The position numbers and the translations under genes are program-made. Below the pieces are notes generated by a model. That model saw nothing but the letters and a program-made list of their open reading frames with translations. It searched no databases and was not told the DNA's origin. DNA of 64,000 nt. It comes from Nocardioides sp. YIM 152315 (GTDB lineage: Bacteria > Actinomycetota > Actinomycetes > Propionibacteriales > Nocardioidaceae). The number at the start of each line of letters is the position of its first letter. Position 1 is the stretch's first letter. Shown here in pieces: positions 16,592 through 25,020 of the stretch. The DNA lies in NCBI RefSeq assembly GCF_029210375.1, contig NZ_JARGER010000043.1:1-64000 (forward strand), in the 5' to 3' direction.

Positions 16592-16640
16592 TACCCCGGT
16601 GGGGTATCTGAGGAGCGACCATACATACCCCTTGGGGGTA
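16592..16640 (-). promoter_or_regulatory. Two CsoR/CueR-type copper operators
   Basis: TACCCCGGTGGGGTA (16592-16606) and TACCCCTTGGGGGTA (16626-16640) are G/C-tract palindromes of the kind bound by CsoR copper sensors. They lie 20-70 bases before copZ. Their centres are 34 bases apart, about three helical turns. No csoR gene is in this window, so the sensor must be encoded elsewhere. The remaining region to 16825 shows no other clear signal. Confidence 0.75.
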
Positions 16641-16825
16641 TATGCAAGAGTCATTTCGGAGGCGGGACGCCGAGGGCACGCCTGAGGTGTCCCGACCGGT
16701 CGAGGCCGATCTGAGGTAGCAGCCCGGATCGGACCTAGGGAGCACTCCGGATGTGGGCGGGTGCCTCAGGCGCGCACTGTCGAGACCGTCAACCGGACCC
16801 GACACCACAGCAAGGAGTGATCACG

Positions 16826-16984
16826 ATGGTCACCTCGATCTCCATCGCGGACCCGACCTCCGCCCTCATGCTCGCGGGGCTGGACGTCGACGAGTACGGC
16901 CAGGTGCGCAGCCGCCGCCGCGACCTGCGTCGCCGGCAGCGCCGCTTCCACCGGCACGCGCGGCTGCGCAAGCAGCTCGCGTGA
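16826..16984 (+). CDS. Small Arg-rich protein, 52 aa
   Basis: Function unknown. The ATG is preceded by AAGGAG with good spacing. The first half is neutral (MVTSISIADPTSALMLAGLD), and the second half is very basic (for example RSRRRDLRRRQRRFHRHARL). The basic part may bind RNA, DNA or ribosomes. It lies divergent to copZ and ahead of the sigma-factor gene on the same strand. Strong ribosome binding site and codon pattern support translation. Confidence 0.65.
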   Translation: MVTSISIADPTSALMLAGLDVDEYGQVRSRRRDLRRRQRRFHRHARLRKQLA

Positions 16985-17065
16985 GCACACCACGAAGTCC
17001 CGGGAGTTGCCGCGTGGGTGGCCGCCAGCGACCGGGGACGGCGGCGCGGCGGCTCTCGTGGCAGG

Positions 17066-17245
17066 TCAGCCGGCGCTGACGACCCGCAGGACCCGGGCGT
17101 CCCTGGCGAGCTGGAGCTGCTGCGCACGCCTGAGCCGGGCGAGGCGCTGCTGCTTCTCGGCGGGGCTGAGCGAACGCCATGCGCGGCGCGCTTCGGGGTG
17201 TCGCTGCATGACCTCGAGGAGCGGCCTCGGCGCCGCGAGATACAT
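17066..17245 (-). CDS. Small basic protein related to the 233-379 product, 59 aa
   Basis: Function unknown. The protein contains ARRAWRSLSPAEKQQRLARL, which matches the other small basic protein of this window in the order AWR, Ser, Lys, QRL, Arg and QQ. Recurrence in two unlinked places is the main evidence that it is real. Translation could begin at MYLAAPRPLL (taken here) or at the internal MQRHPEAR, which has CTCGAGG just upstream. It lies antisense to the leader region of the sigma-factor gene, whose ATG is 85 bases away, so the two promoters must interleave. Confidence 0.5.
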   Translation of the reverse strand: MYLAAPRPLLEVMQRHPEARRAWRSLSPAEKQQRLARLRRAQQLQLARDARVLRVVSAG

Positions 17246-17329
17246 CCACACGGACCCGCCGGGAAATCCTGCGACTTTCCGCCGCGGAACCGCGTCACGA
17301 CCGGCCCCGCCGTCCGTCCAGTTCGCAAC

Positions 17330-18172
17330 ATGGAGACCTTCACCGCCCCCCAGGCCCCCGTCGACATCGAGGTCGACATCGAGCAGCTGGTCCTCGACCA
17401 CCTCCCCCTCGTCCAGCACCTCGTGCACGAGACGTCGCGACGGATCCCGTCGTACTTCGACCGCACCGACCTGCAGTCGGCCGGCCACGTGGCCCTGGTC
17501 CGCGCCGCCCGCGCCTGGGAGCCCGAGCGCGGCGTCCCCTTCGCGGCCTACGCGACCACGCGCATCCGCGGCGCGCTCGTCGACGAGCTCCGTTCGGTGG
17601 ACTGGGCCACACGTGCGGTGCGCCGTCGCGGTCGGGAGATCGAGCAGGAGCGTTCCCGCCAGTCCGCCGCGACCGGCCAGCCGGTGTCGGACGTCGCCGT
17701 GGCCGCCTCGCTCGGCCTGGACGCCGCCGACGTGGCCCGCTCCGACGCCGACGTCGCCCGGGCCGCGGTGGGCTCGCTCCAGGCGCACGACGAGGCGGTG
17801 CTCGACTCGCTCGCCTGCACGGCGACCACCCCGGCCGAGCAGGTCGAGCTCGGCGAGCAGATGCGCTACCTGGCCGCGGCGATCGAGGAGCTGCCGGCGC
17901 GGCTGCGTCTCGTCGTCCGGGGCTACTTCCTCGAGGAGCGGCCGATGGCCGAGCTCGCCGCCGAGCTCGGCGTCACGGAGTCGCGGATCTCCCAGCTCCG
18001 CGCCGAGGCCCTCGTGCTGCTCCGCGACGTGCTCGCGCAGGCCTTCGAGCCGCACCTGGTGACCCCCCACGCGCGACCGCAGGGCGTCGCGGCGCGGCGC
18101 CGGGCGGCGTACGCGCAGGCCGTGGTCGAGCGCACCCGCCTCCCCCGGCAGCAGCTCACCCTCGCCGTCTGA
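17330..18172 (+). CDS. FliA/WhiG-like RNA polymerase sigma factor, 280 aa
   Basis: Sigma-70 regions are in the expected order: region 2 (FDRTDLQSAGHVALVRAARA, then RGVPFAAYATTRIRGALVDE, about residues 43-88), a shortened region 3, and region 4 with the helix-turn-helix PMAELAAELGVTESRISQLR (about 204-223). The lack of region 1 and the LVDELR-W sequence are typical of the FliA/WhiG group. No flagellar or sporulation genes lie nearby, so its regulon is not evident. The frame is open far upstream, but the codon usage and family length favour METFTAPQAP as the start. The C terminus carries about 45 extra residues of basic sequence beyond region 4. Confidence 0.88.
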   Translation: METFTAPQAPVDIEVDIEQLVLDHLPLVQHLVHETSRRIPSYFDRTDLQSAGHVALVRAARAWEPERGVPFAAYATTRIRGALVDELRSVDWATRAVRRRGREIEQERSRQSAATGQPVSDVAVAASLGLDAADVARSDADVARAAVGSLQAHDEAVLDSLACTATTPAEQVELGEQMRYLAAAIEELPARLRLVVRGYFLEERPMAELAAELGVTESRISQLRAEALVLLRDVLAQAFEPHLVTPHARPQGVAARRRAAYAQAVVERTRLPRQQLTLAV

Positions 18173-18200
18173 TTCCCGCGCGCCGGCCCCCGGCGGGGAG

Positions 18201-18212
18201 CACAATCGGGGC
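18201..18212 (+). promoter_or_regulatory. Putative leaderless -10 element (CACAAT)
   Basis: CACAAT, six bases, then the ATG of the TfoX-domain gene. There is no ribosome binding site in between. Confidence 0.5.
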
Positions 18213-18545
18213 ATGGCGTACGACGAGGAGCTCGCCGCCCAGCTGCGCGAGATCACCGCAGGGGTGGCGGGGACGACGGAGACGCGCATGTTCGGCGGCC
18301 TGGCCTTCCTGGTCAACGGCAACATGGCGGTCGCCGCGAGTCGCGAGGGCGGACTGCTGCTGCGGGTGCCGCCCGAGCGCACCGAGGAGCTGCTCGGCCG
18401 GCCGCACACCAACGAGTTCGTGATGCGGGAGCGGGCGATGACCGGGTGGCTCCGCGTCGAGCCGCCGGGGCTCACGACGTACGACGACGTGGAGCGCTGG
18501 GCCGCGATCGGCATCGACCACGCGGCGTCGCTGCCGCCGAAGTAG
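18213..18545 (+). CDS. TfoX N-terminal domain protein, 110 aa
   Basis: The whole protein is one TfoX N-terminal domain: ETRMFGGLAFLVNGNMAVAA near residue 27-46, then LLLRVPPERTEELL and a final DDVERWAAIGIDHAASLPPK. In gamma-proteobacteria TfoX activates competence, but single-domain actinobacterial members have no known role. It lacks the TfoX C-terminal helical domain. The start codon has CACAAT six bases upstream instead of a ribosome binding site. It ends seven bases from the convergent DksA-like gene. Confidence 0.85.
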   Translation: MAYDEELAAQLREITAGVAGTTETRMFGGLAFLVNGNMAVAASREGGLLLRVPPERTEELLGRPHTNEFVMRERAMTGWLRVEPPGLTTYDDVERWAAIGIDHAASLPPK

Positions 18546-18552
18546 GGCTCGC

Positions 18553-18885
18553 TCAGGCGCAGGCGACGCAGGTCCGCGCGGCCGGCCGAGCCTCGAGCCG
18601 ACCCGCCGGGATCGGGCGGCCGCACGTGAGGCACACACCGTAGGTGCCCGCGTCCAGGCGGGCGAGCGCGGCGTCGATCTCCCGGAGCCGCTCCTCGGCC
18701 TGACGCACCAGGGCGCCGACCTGGGAGCGCTCGAACGCGATCGTCGCGCCCTCGGGGTCGTGCTCGTCGTCGGCGTTGGAGTCCTGCGAAGCCTCGACAA
18801 ACCCGCGGAAGTCACCGCGCAGGTCCGCCAGCCGCCGCGTGGTGCGTCCGCGCTCCTCCTCGAGCCGTGCCCGGGCGCCGCTCAC
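18553..18885 (-). CDS. DksA/TraR-family zinc-finger protein, 110 aa
   Basis: An N-terminal coiled-coil-like segment (about residues 5-75) leads to a C4 zinc finger: GVCLTCGRPIPAGRLEA, then ARTCVAC, giving CxxC-x17-CxxC. The family binds the RNA polymerase secondary channel. The acidic pair in the coiled-coil tip of true DksA is not clearly preserved, so a DksA-like rather than DksA role is claimed. It starts with GTG overlapping the TGA stop of rlmC (GTGA), which ties its translation to that of the rRNA methyltransferase. Confidence 0.85.
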   Translation of the reverse strand: MSGARARLEEERGRTTRRLADLRGDFRGFVEASQDSNADDEHDPEGATIAFERSQVGALVRQAEERLREIDAALARLDAGTYGVCLTCGRPIPAGRLEARPAARTCVACA

Positions 18886-20018
18886 GCCCGCTCCAGCAGG
18901 GTCAGCACCTCGTAGTGGCCGGTGTTGGGGAACATGTCGAGCAGCTGCCCGCGCACCGGCCGCAGCGACGGCATCGCCGCGAGGTCCAGCGCCAGCGTCC
19001 GGGCGTTGCAGCTCGAGTAGAGGACGTGCCGCACCCCCGAGCCCTCGAGCCACGCACCGAGGTCGGGGCCGATGCCGCGGCGCGGCGGGTTCACCACGAC
19101 GACGTCGGGCGGCGTCGTCGCGGCGAGAGCGTACGCCGTGGCGTCGCCCGCCGCGAAGCGGACCCGGTCGAACCCGGCGTCCGCGGCGCTGAGCCGCGCG
19201 CTCGCCACGGCCTCGCGGCTCATCTCGATGCCCGTGACGTCGGCGCCGGACCCGGCGACGGCGAGCGCGAAGCCGCCGACCCCGCAGTAGAGGTCCCAGA
19301 CCGATCGCGGCCCGGCCTCGGCGACCCACGCCCGGCCACGCTCGTAGAGCTCGGCCGCCATCACGGTGTTGGTCTGGAAGAAGCTCTGCGGCCGCAGGTG
19401 CAGGCCGAGGCCGGCGACCCGCATCGTCAGCGTCTCCCGCTCGGTCAACAGGATCTCGCGGTCGCCCTCGAGGACCGCCTTGTGCTCGGGCTGGAGGTTC
19501 ACCGACGCGACCTCCAGCGCGGGCAGCGCCCGTCGCAGCGCCGGCAGGTGCTTGCGGATCCGGGCCACCGGCTCCTGCGAGCGCAGCACGAAGCGCACCA
19601 TCAGCCCGCCGTCCGGGGACTCGGTGACCAGCAGGTGCTTGAGCTCGCCGCGGCGGGCCGGCACGTCGTACGGCGTGAGGCTCGCCGCGCGCACGAACTC
19701 CGCCAGCACCGGCAGCGCCGCCCGGATGCCCGCCAGGTGCAGGGGACAGTCGCGCAGGTCCGTGCCGCCGCCGGCCGGGTTGAGGATGCCGAGCACCGGG
19801 TCGTCGGCCGTGCCGCTGACCACCATCTTCGCCTTGTTGCGGAAGCCGAGCGGCGGCCCCGCCACCGGCTCGCGCCACACCAGGTCACGGTGGGCGCCGA
19901 GCAGCTCCTCCACCTGTCGCTGCTTGTCGACCAGCTGCATGTCGTACGGCAGGCCGAGCCAGCCGCACGAGCGGCAGCGGCCGGCGTCGAAGTGGTGGCA
20001 GAGCACGTCGTGGGGCAT
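18882..20018 (-). CDS. rlmC: 23S rRNA (uracil-C5)-methyltransferase, RlmC/RlmCD type, 378 aa
   Basis: N-terminal cysteines CHHFDAGRCRSCGW (Cys7, Cys15, Cys18) plus a fourth in DLRDCPLH form the iron-sulfur site of the RlmC group. There is no TRAM domain, as in RlmC. The methyltransferase half has DLYCGVGGFALA for SAM binding, NPPRRGIG, and the catalytic Cys in SSCNARTLALDL. It should methylate a uracil in 23S rRNA. Whether it is RlmC or the dual-site RlmCD type is not decided by motifs alone. It is the first gene of a pair with the DksA-like gene and is divergent from the MFS gene, with 20 bases between the start codons. Confidence 0.88.
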   Translation of the reverse strand: MPHDVLCHHFDAGRCRSCGWLGLPYDMQLVDKQRQVEELLGAHRDLVWREPVAGPPLGFRNKAKMVVSGTADDPVLGILNPAGGGTDLRDCPLHLAGIRAALPVLAEFVRAASLTPYDVPARRGELKHLLVTESPDGGLMVRFVLRSQEPVARIRKHLPALRRALPALEVASVNLQPEHKAVLEGDREILLTERETLTMRVAGLGLHLRPQSFFQTNTVMAAELYERGRAWVAEAGPRSVWDLYCGVGGFALAVAGSGADVTGIEMSREAVASARLSAADAGFDRVRFAAGDATAYALAATTPPDVVVVNPPRRGIGPDLGAWLEGSGVRHVLYSSCNARTLALDLAAMPSLRPVRGQLLDMFPNTGHYEVLTLLERA

Positions 20019-20038
20019 CGCGGGCCCAAGGCTACGGA

Positions 20039-21520
20039 ATGAAACGCCCGCCGCGCGGGTTGCGGCTGCACGTGACCTCCGCCCTGGACCGCCGCACCGA
20101 CCACCGGGTGACGTTCGCGGTCCTCTGCGTCGGCGTGGCGTCGTTCTCGCTGCTCCAGTCGATGGTCACCCCGGTGCTGCCGACCATCCAGACGTCACTC
20201 GACACGGACCAGACGACGGTGACCTGGGTGCTCACGGCCTACCTCGTCTCCGCGTCCGTCTTCACCCCCATCATCGGCCGCATCGGCGACAAGGTCGGCA
20301 AGGAGCGGATGCTCGTCGTCGCGCTCGGCGCGCTCGCTGCCGGCTCGCTGCTGGCCGCGGTCGCCGGCTCCGTGGGCGTCATGATCGTCGCCCGCGTGGT
20401 CCAGGGCATCGGTGGCGGCGTGCTGCCGCTGACCTTCGGGATCATCCGCGACGAGTTCCCTCGGGAGAAGGTCGCCTCGGCGATCGGTACGTCGGCGGCG
20501 CTGCTCGCCGTCGGCGGCGGGGTCGGCCTGGTGATCGCCGGGCCGCTGGTCGAGGCGCTCAGCTACCACTGGCTCTTCTGGATCCCGCTCATCATGACGA
20601 CCGGAGCAGCGCTCGCCGCCGCGATCTGGGTGCCGGAGTCGCCGGAGCGTGCGCCCGGTCGCATCAACCTCGGCGCCGCCCTGCTGCTCTCGGGCTGGCT
20701 GGTCGCGCTGCTCGTCGCCGTCAGCCAGGGCCACCACTGGGGCTGGACGTCCGGGCGGGTCGTCGGCCTCTTCGTCGCCGCCGCGGTCCTGCTACCGACC
20801 TGGGTCGTCGTCGAGGCACGCAGCGGCCAGCCGCTGGTCGACATGCGGATGATGCGGATCCCGACCGTGTGGACGGTCAACCTGGTCGCGCTGCTCTTCG
20901 GGTTCGGGATGTACTCGACGTTCGCGTTCCTCCCGCAGTTCCTGCAGACCCCTGAGTCCGCGGGGTACGGCTTCGGGGTGACCGTGAGCGAGTCGGGCCT
21001 GCTGCTGCTCCCGCAGACCGTGGCCAGCTTCGCCGGCGGCGTCGCCGCCGGTCGTCTCGCGGCCCGCTACGGCTCCCGGGCGCTGCTCGTGGTGGGCGCC
21101 GCGCTGACCGCGCTCGGCACGTTCGGGCTGACGTTCTTCCACGACCAGATCTGGATGGTCGTGGTCGAGTCGAGCGTCTGCGGCCTCGCCTTCGGGCTCG
21201 CGTTCGCGGCGATGTCGAACCTGGTCGTCGACGCGGTCCCGCAGTCGCAGACCGGGGTCGCGAGCGGCATGAACACCAACATCCGCACCGTCGGCGGTGC
21301 GATCGGCACGGCCGTCGTCGCGACCGTCGTCACCGGCACGCTCGCGCCGAGCGGCATCCCGGTCGAGGACGGCTACACCCGGGGCTTCCTGGTGCTGGCG
21401 GTCGTCGCGACCGCCGCCGCCGTCGTGGCCGCCTTCGTGCCCGTGGTCCGCGCCCGGACGCACGTCGTACCGGGCCCGCAGGCCGAGGCCGAGCGCGCCC
21501 GCGCCTCAAATGCACGCTGA
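20039..21520 (+). CDS. MFS transporter, DHA2 (14-helix) drug-exporter type, 493 aa
   Basis: About 14 hydrophobic helices are present, with DHA2-type motifs: GRIGDKVGKERMLVV (loop 2-3 motif A), ARVVQGIGGGVLPLTFGIIR (motif B) and GPLVEALSYHWLFWIPL (motif C region). Such proteins export hydrophobic compounds with proton antiport in the cytoplasmic membrane. The C-terminal 25 residues are hydrophilic. No ribosome binding site precedes the ATG taken; a GTG 11 codons later is possible. No regulator sits beside it. A strong palindromic terminator overlaps its stop codon. Confidence 0.88.
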   Translation: MKRPPRGLRLHVTSALDRRTDHRVTFAVLCVGVASFSLLQSMVTPVLPTIQTSLDTDQTTVTWVLTAYLVSASVFTPIIGRIGDKVGKERMLVVALGALAAGSLLAAVAGSVGVMIVARVVQGIGGGVLPLTFGIIRDEFPREKVASAIGTSAALLAVGGGVGLVIAGPLVEALSYHWLFWIPLIMTTGAALAAAIWVPESPERAPGRINLGAALLLSGWLVALLVAVSQGHHWGWTSGRVVGLFVAAAVLLPTWVVVEARSGQPLVDMRMMRIPTVWTVNLVALLFGFGMYSTFAFLPQFLQTPESAGYGFGVTVSESGLLLLPQTVASFAGGVAAGRLAARYGSRALLVVGAALTALGTFGLTFFHDQIWMVVVESSVCGLAFGLAFAAMSNLVVDAVPQSQTGVASGMNTNIRTVGGAIGTAVVATVVTGTLAPSGIPVEDGYTRGFLVLAVVATAAAVVAAFVPVVRARTHVVPGPQAEAERARASNAR

Positions 21521-21548
21521 CCCGCCCGAAAGTTTCGGGCGGGTCAGC
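21516..21548. terminator. Perfect 16-bp hairpin, bidirectional terminator
   Basis: GCTGACCCGCCCGAAA (21516-21531) and its exact complement (21533-21548) flank a single central G. The MFS stop codon lies inside the left arm. The convergent M6 protease gene ends 17 bases to the right. The AAA-G-TTT centre gives a short T run on both strands, so both genes can be served. Confidence 0.85.
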
Positions 21549-21564
21549 GCTCAGTGCGTGACGG

Positions 21565-23871
21565 TCAGTTGACGCGGACCGTCATGATCCCTCGCTTGTC
21601 CTTCGTCGAGAGGATCCGGATCTTCGTGCCGGTGCCGCCGACGATCACGCTGCCGCCCGGGTTGGCCTCGTCGTAGTAGGCGTAGGGGTCGGTGTCGTCG
21701 AACACCTTCACCCCGGCCCGGGGCCGCTCCACCAGCGTCGTGCGCTGGGTGCCACCGGCCGTCGCTGCCTGCCGGTGCAGGTCGAGCTTGTCGGTCTTCT
21801 CCAGCGTGAACGTCGCGTCGAAGGCCTGGATCCGGTTGCGCGCGACGGTGCCGTCGCTCCAGGTCAGCGCCTCGGGGTGGGCATCCACCGGCAGCGCCTC
21901 GCCACCGCCCGGGTGCTGGCTGGTGTTGTTGTCGGAGTAGAGCGTGTTGGCGTACCAGACCAGCAGGCCGTTCTGGTACGGGAAGCGCTCGACCCGGTCG
22001 GGCTGGTTGACGGTCCAGCCGAAGTTGTACGGGCCCTCCTTCAGCGTGCGGTCGTAGCCGGCGTACTGCCGGTTCTCGGCCAGGTAGTAGTGCTCGTACG
22101 GCACCGTGTAGCTGCCGTTCGTCACCACGATGAACCCGTCCCTGGTCCAGTCCGGCGCACCGTCCTCGACCCCGGTCGTCAGCGCCGTGCCGACCGCGAT
22201 GTCGTCGACCTTGAACCCGACGCCGTGGGTGGCGGCGTCGTTGAACATCCGGAAGCGCACCATGGCGTCCTGGCCGGCGTACGTCGACAGGTCGGCCGTG
22301 AGGTCCACCCAGTCGCCACCGCTGTCGCCGGTGATGCCCTCACCGTCGTTCTGGCTGTTGGGGTCGGTGTTGGTTGACAGGTTGGTGTGCACCGGCGTGA
22401 ACGTGGTGCCGCCGTCGGTCGAGATCTCGGCGTAGGCGTAGTCCCAGTCGGTCTCGATCTCGTAGTTGACCTTCGCGGTGAGCTGACCGCCCTCGGGGAC
22501 GGTGAAGCTCGGGCTGGTCACGCTGGCGGTGCGCTCGTCGCCCTGACCGGAGTAGAAGTACTTCGAGCCGGACGCCGCGTCACCGACATCGATCGTCTCC
22601 TGGCCCGGGGGCAGGTTGACCAGCACGGCCTGGGCGTTCTTGGTCGCGTGGTAGGACGGGCCCATCTTCACCTCGGCGCGCCGACCGGCCGCCACCTGGG
22701 CGTAGTCGAGCCAGCCGAGGAAGAGCTTCTCGGTGGCGCCCATGTGGTTGGGCGTCGTGCCGATCGCGTCCTCGTGCTTGTGGCTCATCCAGGAGCCGGA
22801 GCTCATCAGGTTCCAGAAGCCGGTGCCGTTCTCGCCGCCGTTGGTGTCGTAGTAGTCCGGCAGACCGAGGTCGTGGGCGAACTCGTGGGCGAAGACGCCG
22901 AGGCCGCCGTTCTCCGGCTCGGTGGTGTAGTCGCGGATCCACAGGCCCGTGTCACCGATCTGGATGCCGCCGAACTTGGCGTTCTCGGGGCCGTCGGTGC
23001 GGTTGGGGTTGACGTACCAGCGGTGCGACCAGATCGCCCACTCGGGCGCGCCGGCCTCCTCGCCCTCACCGGCGTGGATCGCCTGGAAGTGGTCGATGTA
23101 TCCGTCGGGCTCGTTGAAGACGCCGTCGCCGTCGTGGTCGAAGCGGTCCCAGATGTCGAACTGCTGGAGGTACGCCTTGATCTCGGCGTCGCTCCTGCCG
23201 GCCGCCACCTGCGCGTCGTACCACGCAGTCGCGCTGTCACCGATGAACCGCGTCATGTCGACGTTGGACTCGGTCTGGCCGTAGCTGGCCTCGTTGTGGG
23301 GGACCGTCACCCAGTCGGAGACGTCGCCCTCGAGGTCGAAGCGTCCGCTGGACATCTCCTTGTAGGCATCCTTGAACGACTCGCCGTCCTGCTCCGGCAT
23401 GCCGTTGAAGAACATGTCGAGGAAGTGCTGGCGGTCGAAGTCGGGCTTCCAATAGGTGCTGTTGTCGTCGGGTCCGGGCTCCGGGATCTCGCCGGCGGCC
23501 GGTCCGGCCGGGGCGTCGGGGAACCGCGGATCGACCGTGCCGCCGAAGTCGACGAGGAAGGTGAGCAGCTGGGCCGTCTCCTGGGTGCCGTACTCGACCC
23601 ACTGGCCCTTGCCGACCTTCACTGCTCGCGAGCCGCCGCGGGTCTGGATGTCCCGTTTGCCGGTGGCGACGAGCTCGACCGCCTTCTCCTTGAGCGCACG
23701 CCGCTTCGCCTCGAGGGGGTCGCGGCGGTCGTCCTTCTTGTGCTGCTTGATCTGCTGGGCTCCTGGTACCGAGTCGGCCGGCGGGGTCGCCGCGGCCAGT
23801 CCGGGCATGACGACGGCCGCGAGCGAAAGGCTCGCGGCCGCACCGAGGACGCCCGAGATGCGTCGCTTCAA
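21565..23871 (-). CDS. Secreted M6-family (immune inhibitor A-like) metalloprotease, 768 aa
   Basis: A signal peptide (about residues 1-28) is followed by a Lys/Arg-rich propeptide-like region. The M6 catalytic domain has zinc site HEFAHDLGLPD (His329, Glu330, His333) and the downstream Met-turn-like NLMSSGSWM. A calcium-binding-like loop, FDHDGDGVFNEPDG, lies just before. A beta-sandwich segment with YAYAEISTDGGTTFTPVH and a second beta domain follow. M6 proteases are secreted and cleave host or environmental proteins. The start is TTG with GGAGGA six bases upstream, because no ATG or GTG lies between that site and the signal sequence. The 143 bases upstream hold no other gene. Confidence 0.88.
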   Translation of the reverse strand: MKRRISGVLGAAASLSLAAVVMPGLAAATPPADSVPGAQQIKQHKKDDRRDPLEAKRRALKEKAVELVATGKRDIQTRGGSRAVKVGKGQWVEYGTQETAQLLTFLVDFGGTVDPRFPDAPAGPAAGEIPEPGPDDNSTYWKPDFDRQHFLDMFFNGMPEQDGESFKDAYKEMSSGRFDLEGDVSDWVTVPHNEASYGQTESNVDMTRFIGDSATAWYDAQVAAGRSDAEIKAYLQQFDIWDRFDHDGDGVFNEPDGYIDHFQAIHAGEGEEAGAPEWAIWSHRWYVNPNRTDGPENAKFGGIQIGDTGLWIRDYTTEPENGGLGVFAHEFAHDLGLPDYYDTNGGENGTGFWNLMSSGSWMSHKHEDAIGTTPNHMGATEKLFLGWLDYAQVAAGRRAEVKMGPSYHATKNAQAVLVNLPPGQETIDVGDAASGSKYFYSGQGDERTASVTSPSFTVPEGGQLTAKVNYEIETDWDYAYAEISTDGGTTFTPVHTNLSTNTDPNSQNDGEGITGDSGGDWVDLTADLSTYAGQDAMVRFRMFNDAATHGVGFKVDDIAVGTALTTGVEDGAPDWTRDGFIVVTNGSYTVPYEHYYLAENRQYAGYDRTLKEGPYNFGWTVNQPDRVERFPYQNGLLVWYANTLYSDNNTSQHPGGGEALPVDAHPEALTWSDGTVARNRIQAFDATFTLEKTDKLDLHRQAATAGGTQRTTLVERPRAGVKVFDDTDPYAYYDEANPGGSVIVGGTGTKIRILSTKDKRGIMTVRVN

Positions 23872-24014
23872 GGTATTTCCTCCGAGAGTTGTCCGGCGTC
23901 CACGCTGGGTCGCCGTGTGGACCCCGATGCCCACGGACCGCACCTCATCACGCCGATCGGGGTCTGTAAAGACCCTCCCGCGTAAAGACCGCGTGTCGCC
24001 AAGATCTTCGGCCG

Positions 24015-25001
24015 TCAGAGTGCGGTGGAGGAGTTCGGCCTCAGGTCGGCGTCGGTGGTCGGGCCGGTCGAGACGCCGGCACCCGCAGGTCGGCGCCGCC
24101 ACCAGGTCGACAGCACCAGGCCGGTGACGGTGTCCCAGAGCCCCCACATCGCGGCGACGAACGCGACCCCGCCCAGGTCCTCGAAGAAGGCCAGGGCGAG
24201 CACGAGCGCAAGGCCGGTGTTGCGCAGCCCGACCTCGAGCGTCATCGCCCGCACCCCCGGCTCGGGGAGCCTGGTCGCCCGGCCGCTGCCGTAGCCAACG
24301 ACGAGCGAGAGGGCGTTCTGCAGGACGATCGCAACCGCGACGACACCGACGTAGTCGAGGAACAGGCCGAACTGGCCGGCCAGGGCGCCGACGATGATCA
24401 GGACGAGGAGCACCAGCGCGGCCGGCTCCACGACTTTACGGGCCCGCGCGGAGACGGCGGGGCGGAGCCAGGCGATGAGGATGCCCAGCGCGAAGGGCAG
24501 CGCGATCAGCAGGACCGCCTCGCCCACCATGTCCCACGGGTCGATTTGCACGTCGCGCAGGAGGGCCTCGGCCGCCGGGTTGAGCCCGCACCAGAAGGCC
24601 ACCGCGACGGGCGTGACCGCCACCGCCGTCACCGTCGAGACGGTGGTCAGCGACACCGAGAGCGCGACGTCGCCGCGGGCGCGGTGCGTCAGCAGGTTCG
24701 ACAGGTTCCCGGCCGGGCAGCAGACGACCAGGATCATGCCGATCGCGACCGAGCCGCGGACGTCGAGCACGAGCGTCAGCAGCACCGTCAGCCCCGGGGT
24801 CACGACGTACTGCGCCACGAGGCCGACCACGATCACCCACGGCCGGCGCACGACGTCGCGGAAGTCGTCGATCCTCGTGTCGAGGGCGATGCCGAAGAGG
24901 AACAGCGCGACGATGGCCTTCACACCGAACTGGAGTCCGTCGCTGATCTCGAGCTGCAACCGGTCGATGTCGGTCGCGAGCGCCGCGACGTACGCCGTCA
25001 T
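24015..25001 (-). CDS. Bile acid:sodium symporter (BASS) family protein, 328 aa
   Basis: About nine to ten helices are present, with BASS-family signatures: the discontinuous-helix segment VVCCPAGNLSNLLTHRARGD and, in the second half, TLEVGLRNTGLALVLALAFF. Members move organic anions with sodium; bacterial substrates are mostly unknown. The ATG is preceded by TACAGT exactly six bases upstream, the best leaderless element in the window, and by no ribosome binding site. It lies 20 bases after the stop of the CPA1 antiporter gene on the same strand, so its promoter overlaps that gap. Confidence 0.85.
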   Translation of the reverse strand: MTAYVAALATDIDRLQLEISDGLQFGVKAIVALFLFGIALDTRIDDFRDVVRRPWVIVVGLVAQYVVTPGLTVLLTLVLDVRGSVAIGMILVVCCPAGNLSNLLTHRARGDVALSVSLTTVSTVTAVAVTPVAVAFWCGLNPAAEALLRDVQIDPWDMVGEAVLLIALPFALGILIAWLRPAVSARARKVVEPAALVLLVLIIVGALAGQFGLFLDYVGVVAVAIVLQNALSLVVGYGSGRATRLPEPGVRAMTLEVGLRNTGLALVLALAFFEDLGGVAFVAAMWGLWDTVTGLVLSTWWRRRPAGAGVSTGPTTDADLRPNSSTAL

Positions 25002-25013
25002 GGCCGCACTGTA
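25002..25013 (-). promoter_or_regulatory. Putative leaderless -10 element (TACAGT)
   Basis: TACAGT-N6-ATG on the minus strand, fully matching TAnnnT at the position expected for a transcript that begins at the start codon. Confidence 0.6.
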
Positions 25014-25020
25014 GTGGCCG

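Noticed and set aside
22387..23985. 532-codon plus-strand frame opposite the M6 protease
   Set aside because: Low-complexity Val/Gly/Leu/Arg composition, no motif, no ribosome binding site; the protease on the other strand has an intact zinc site and signal peptide.
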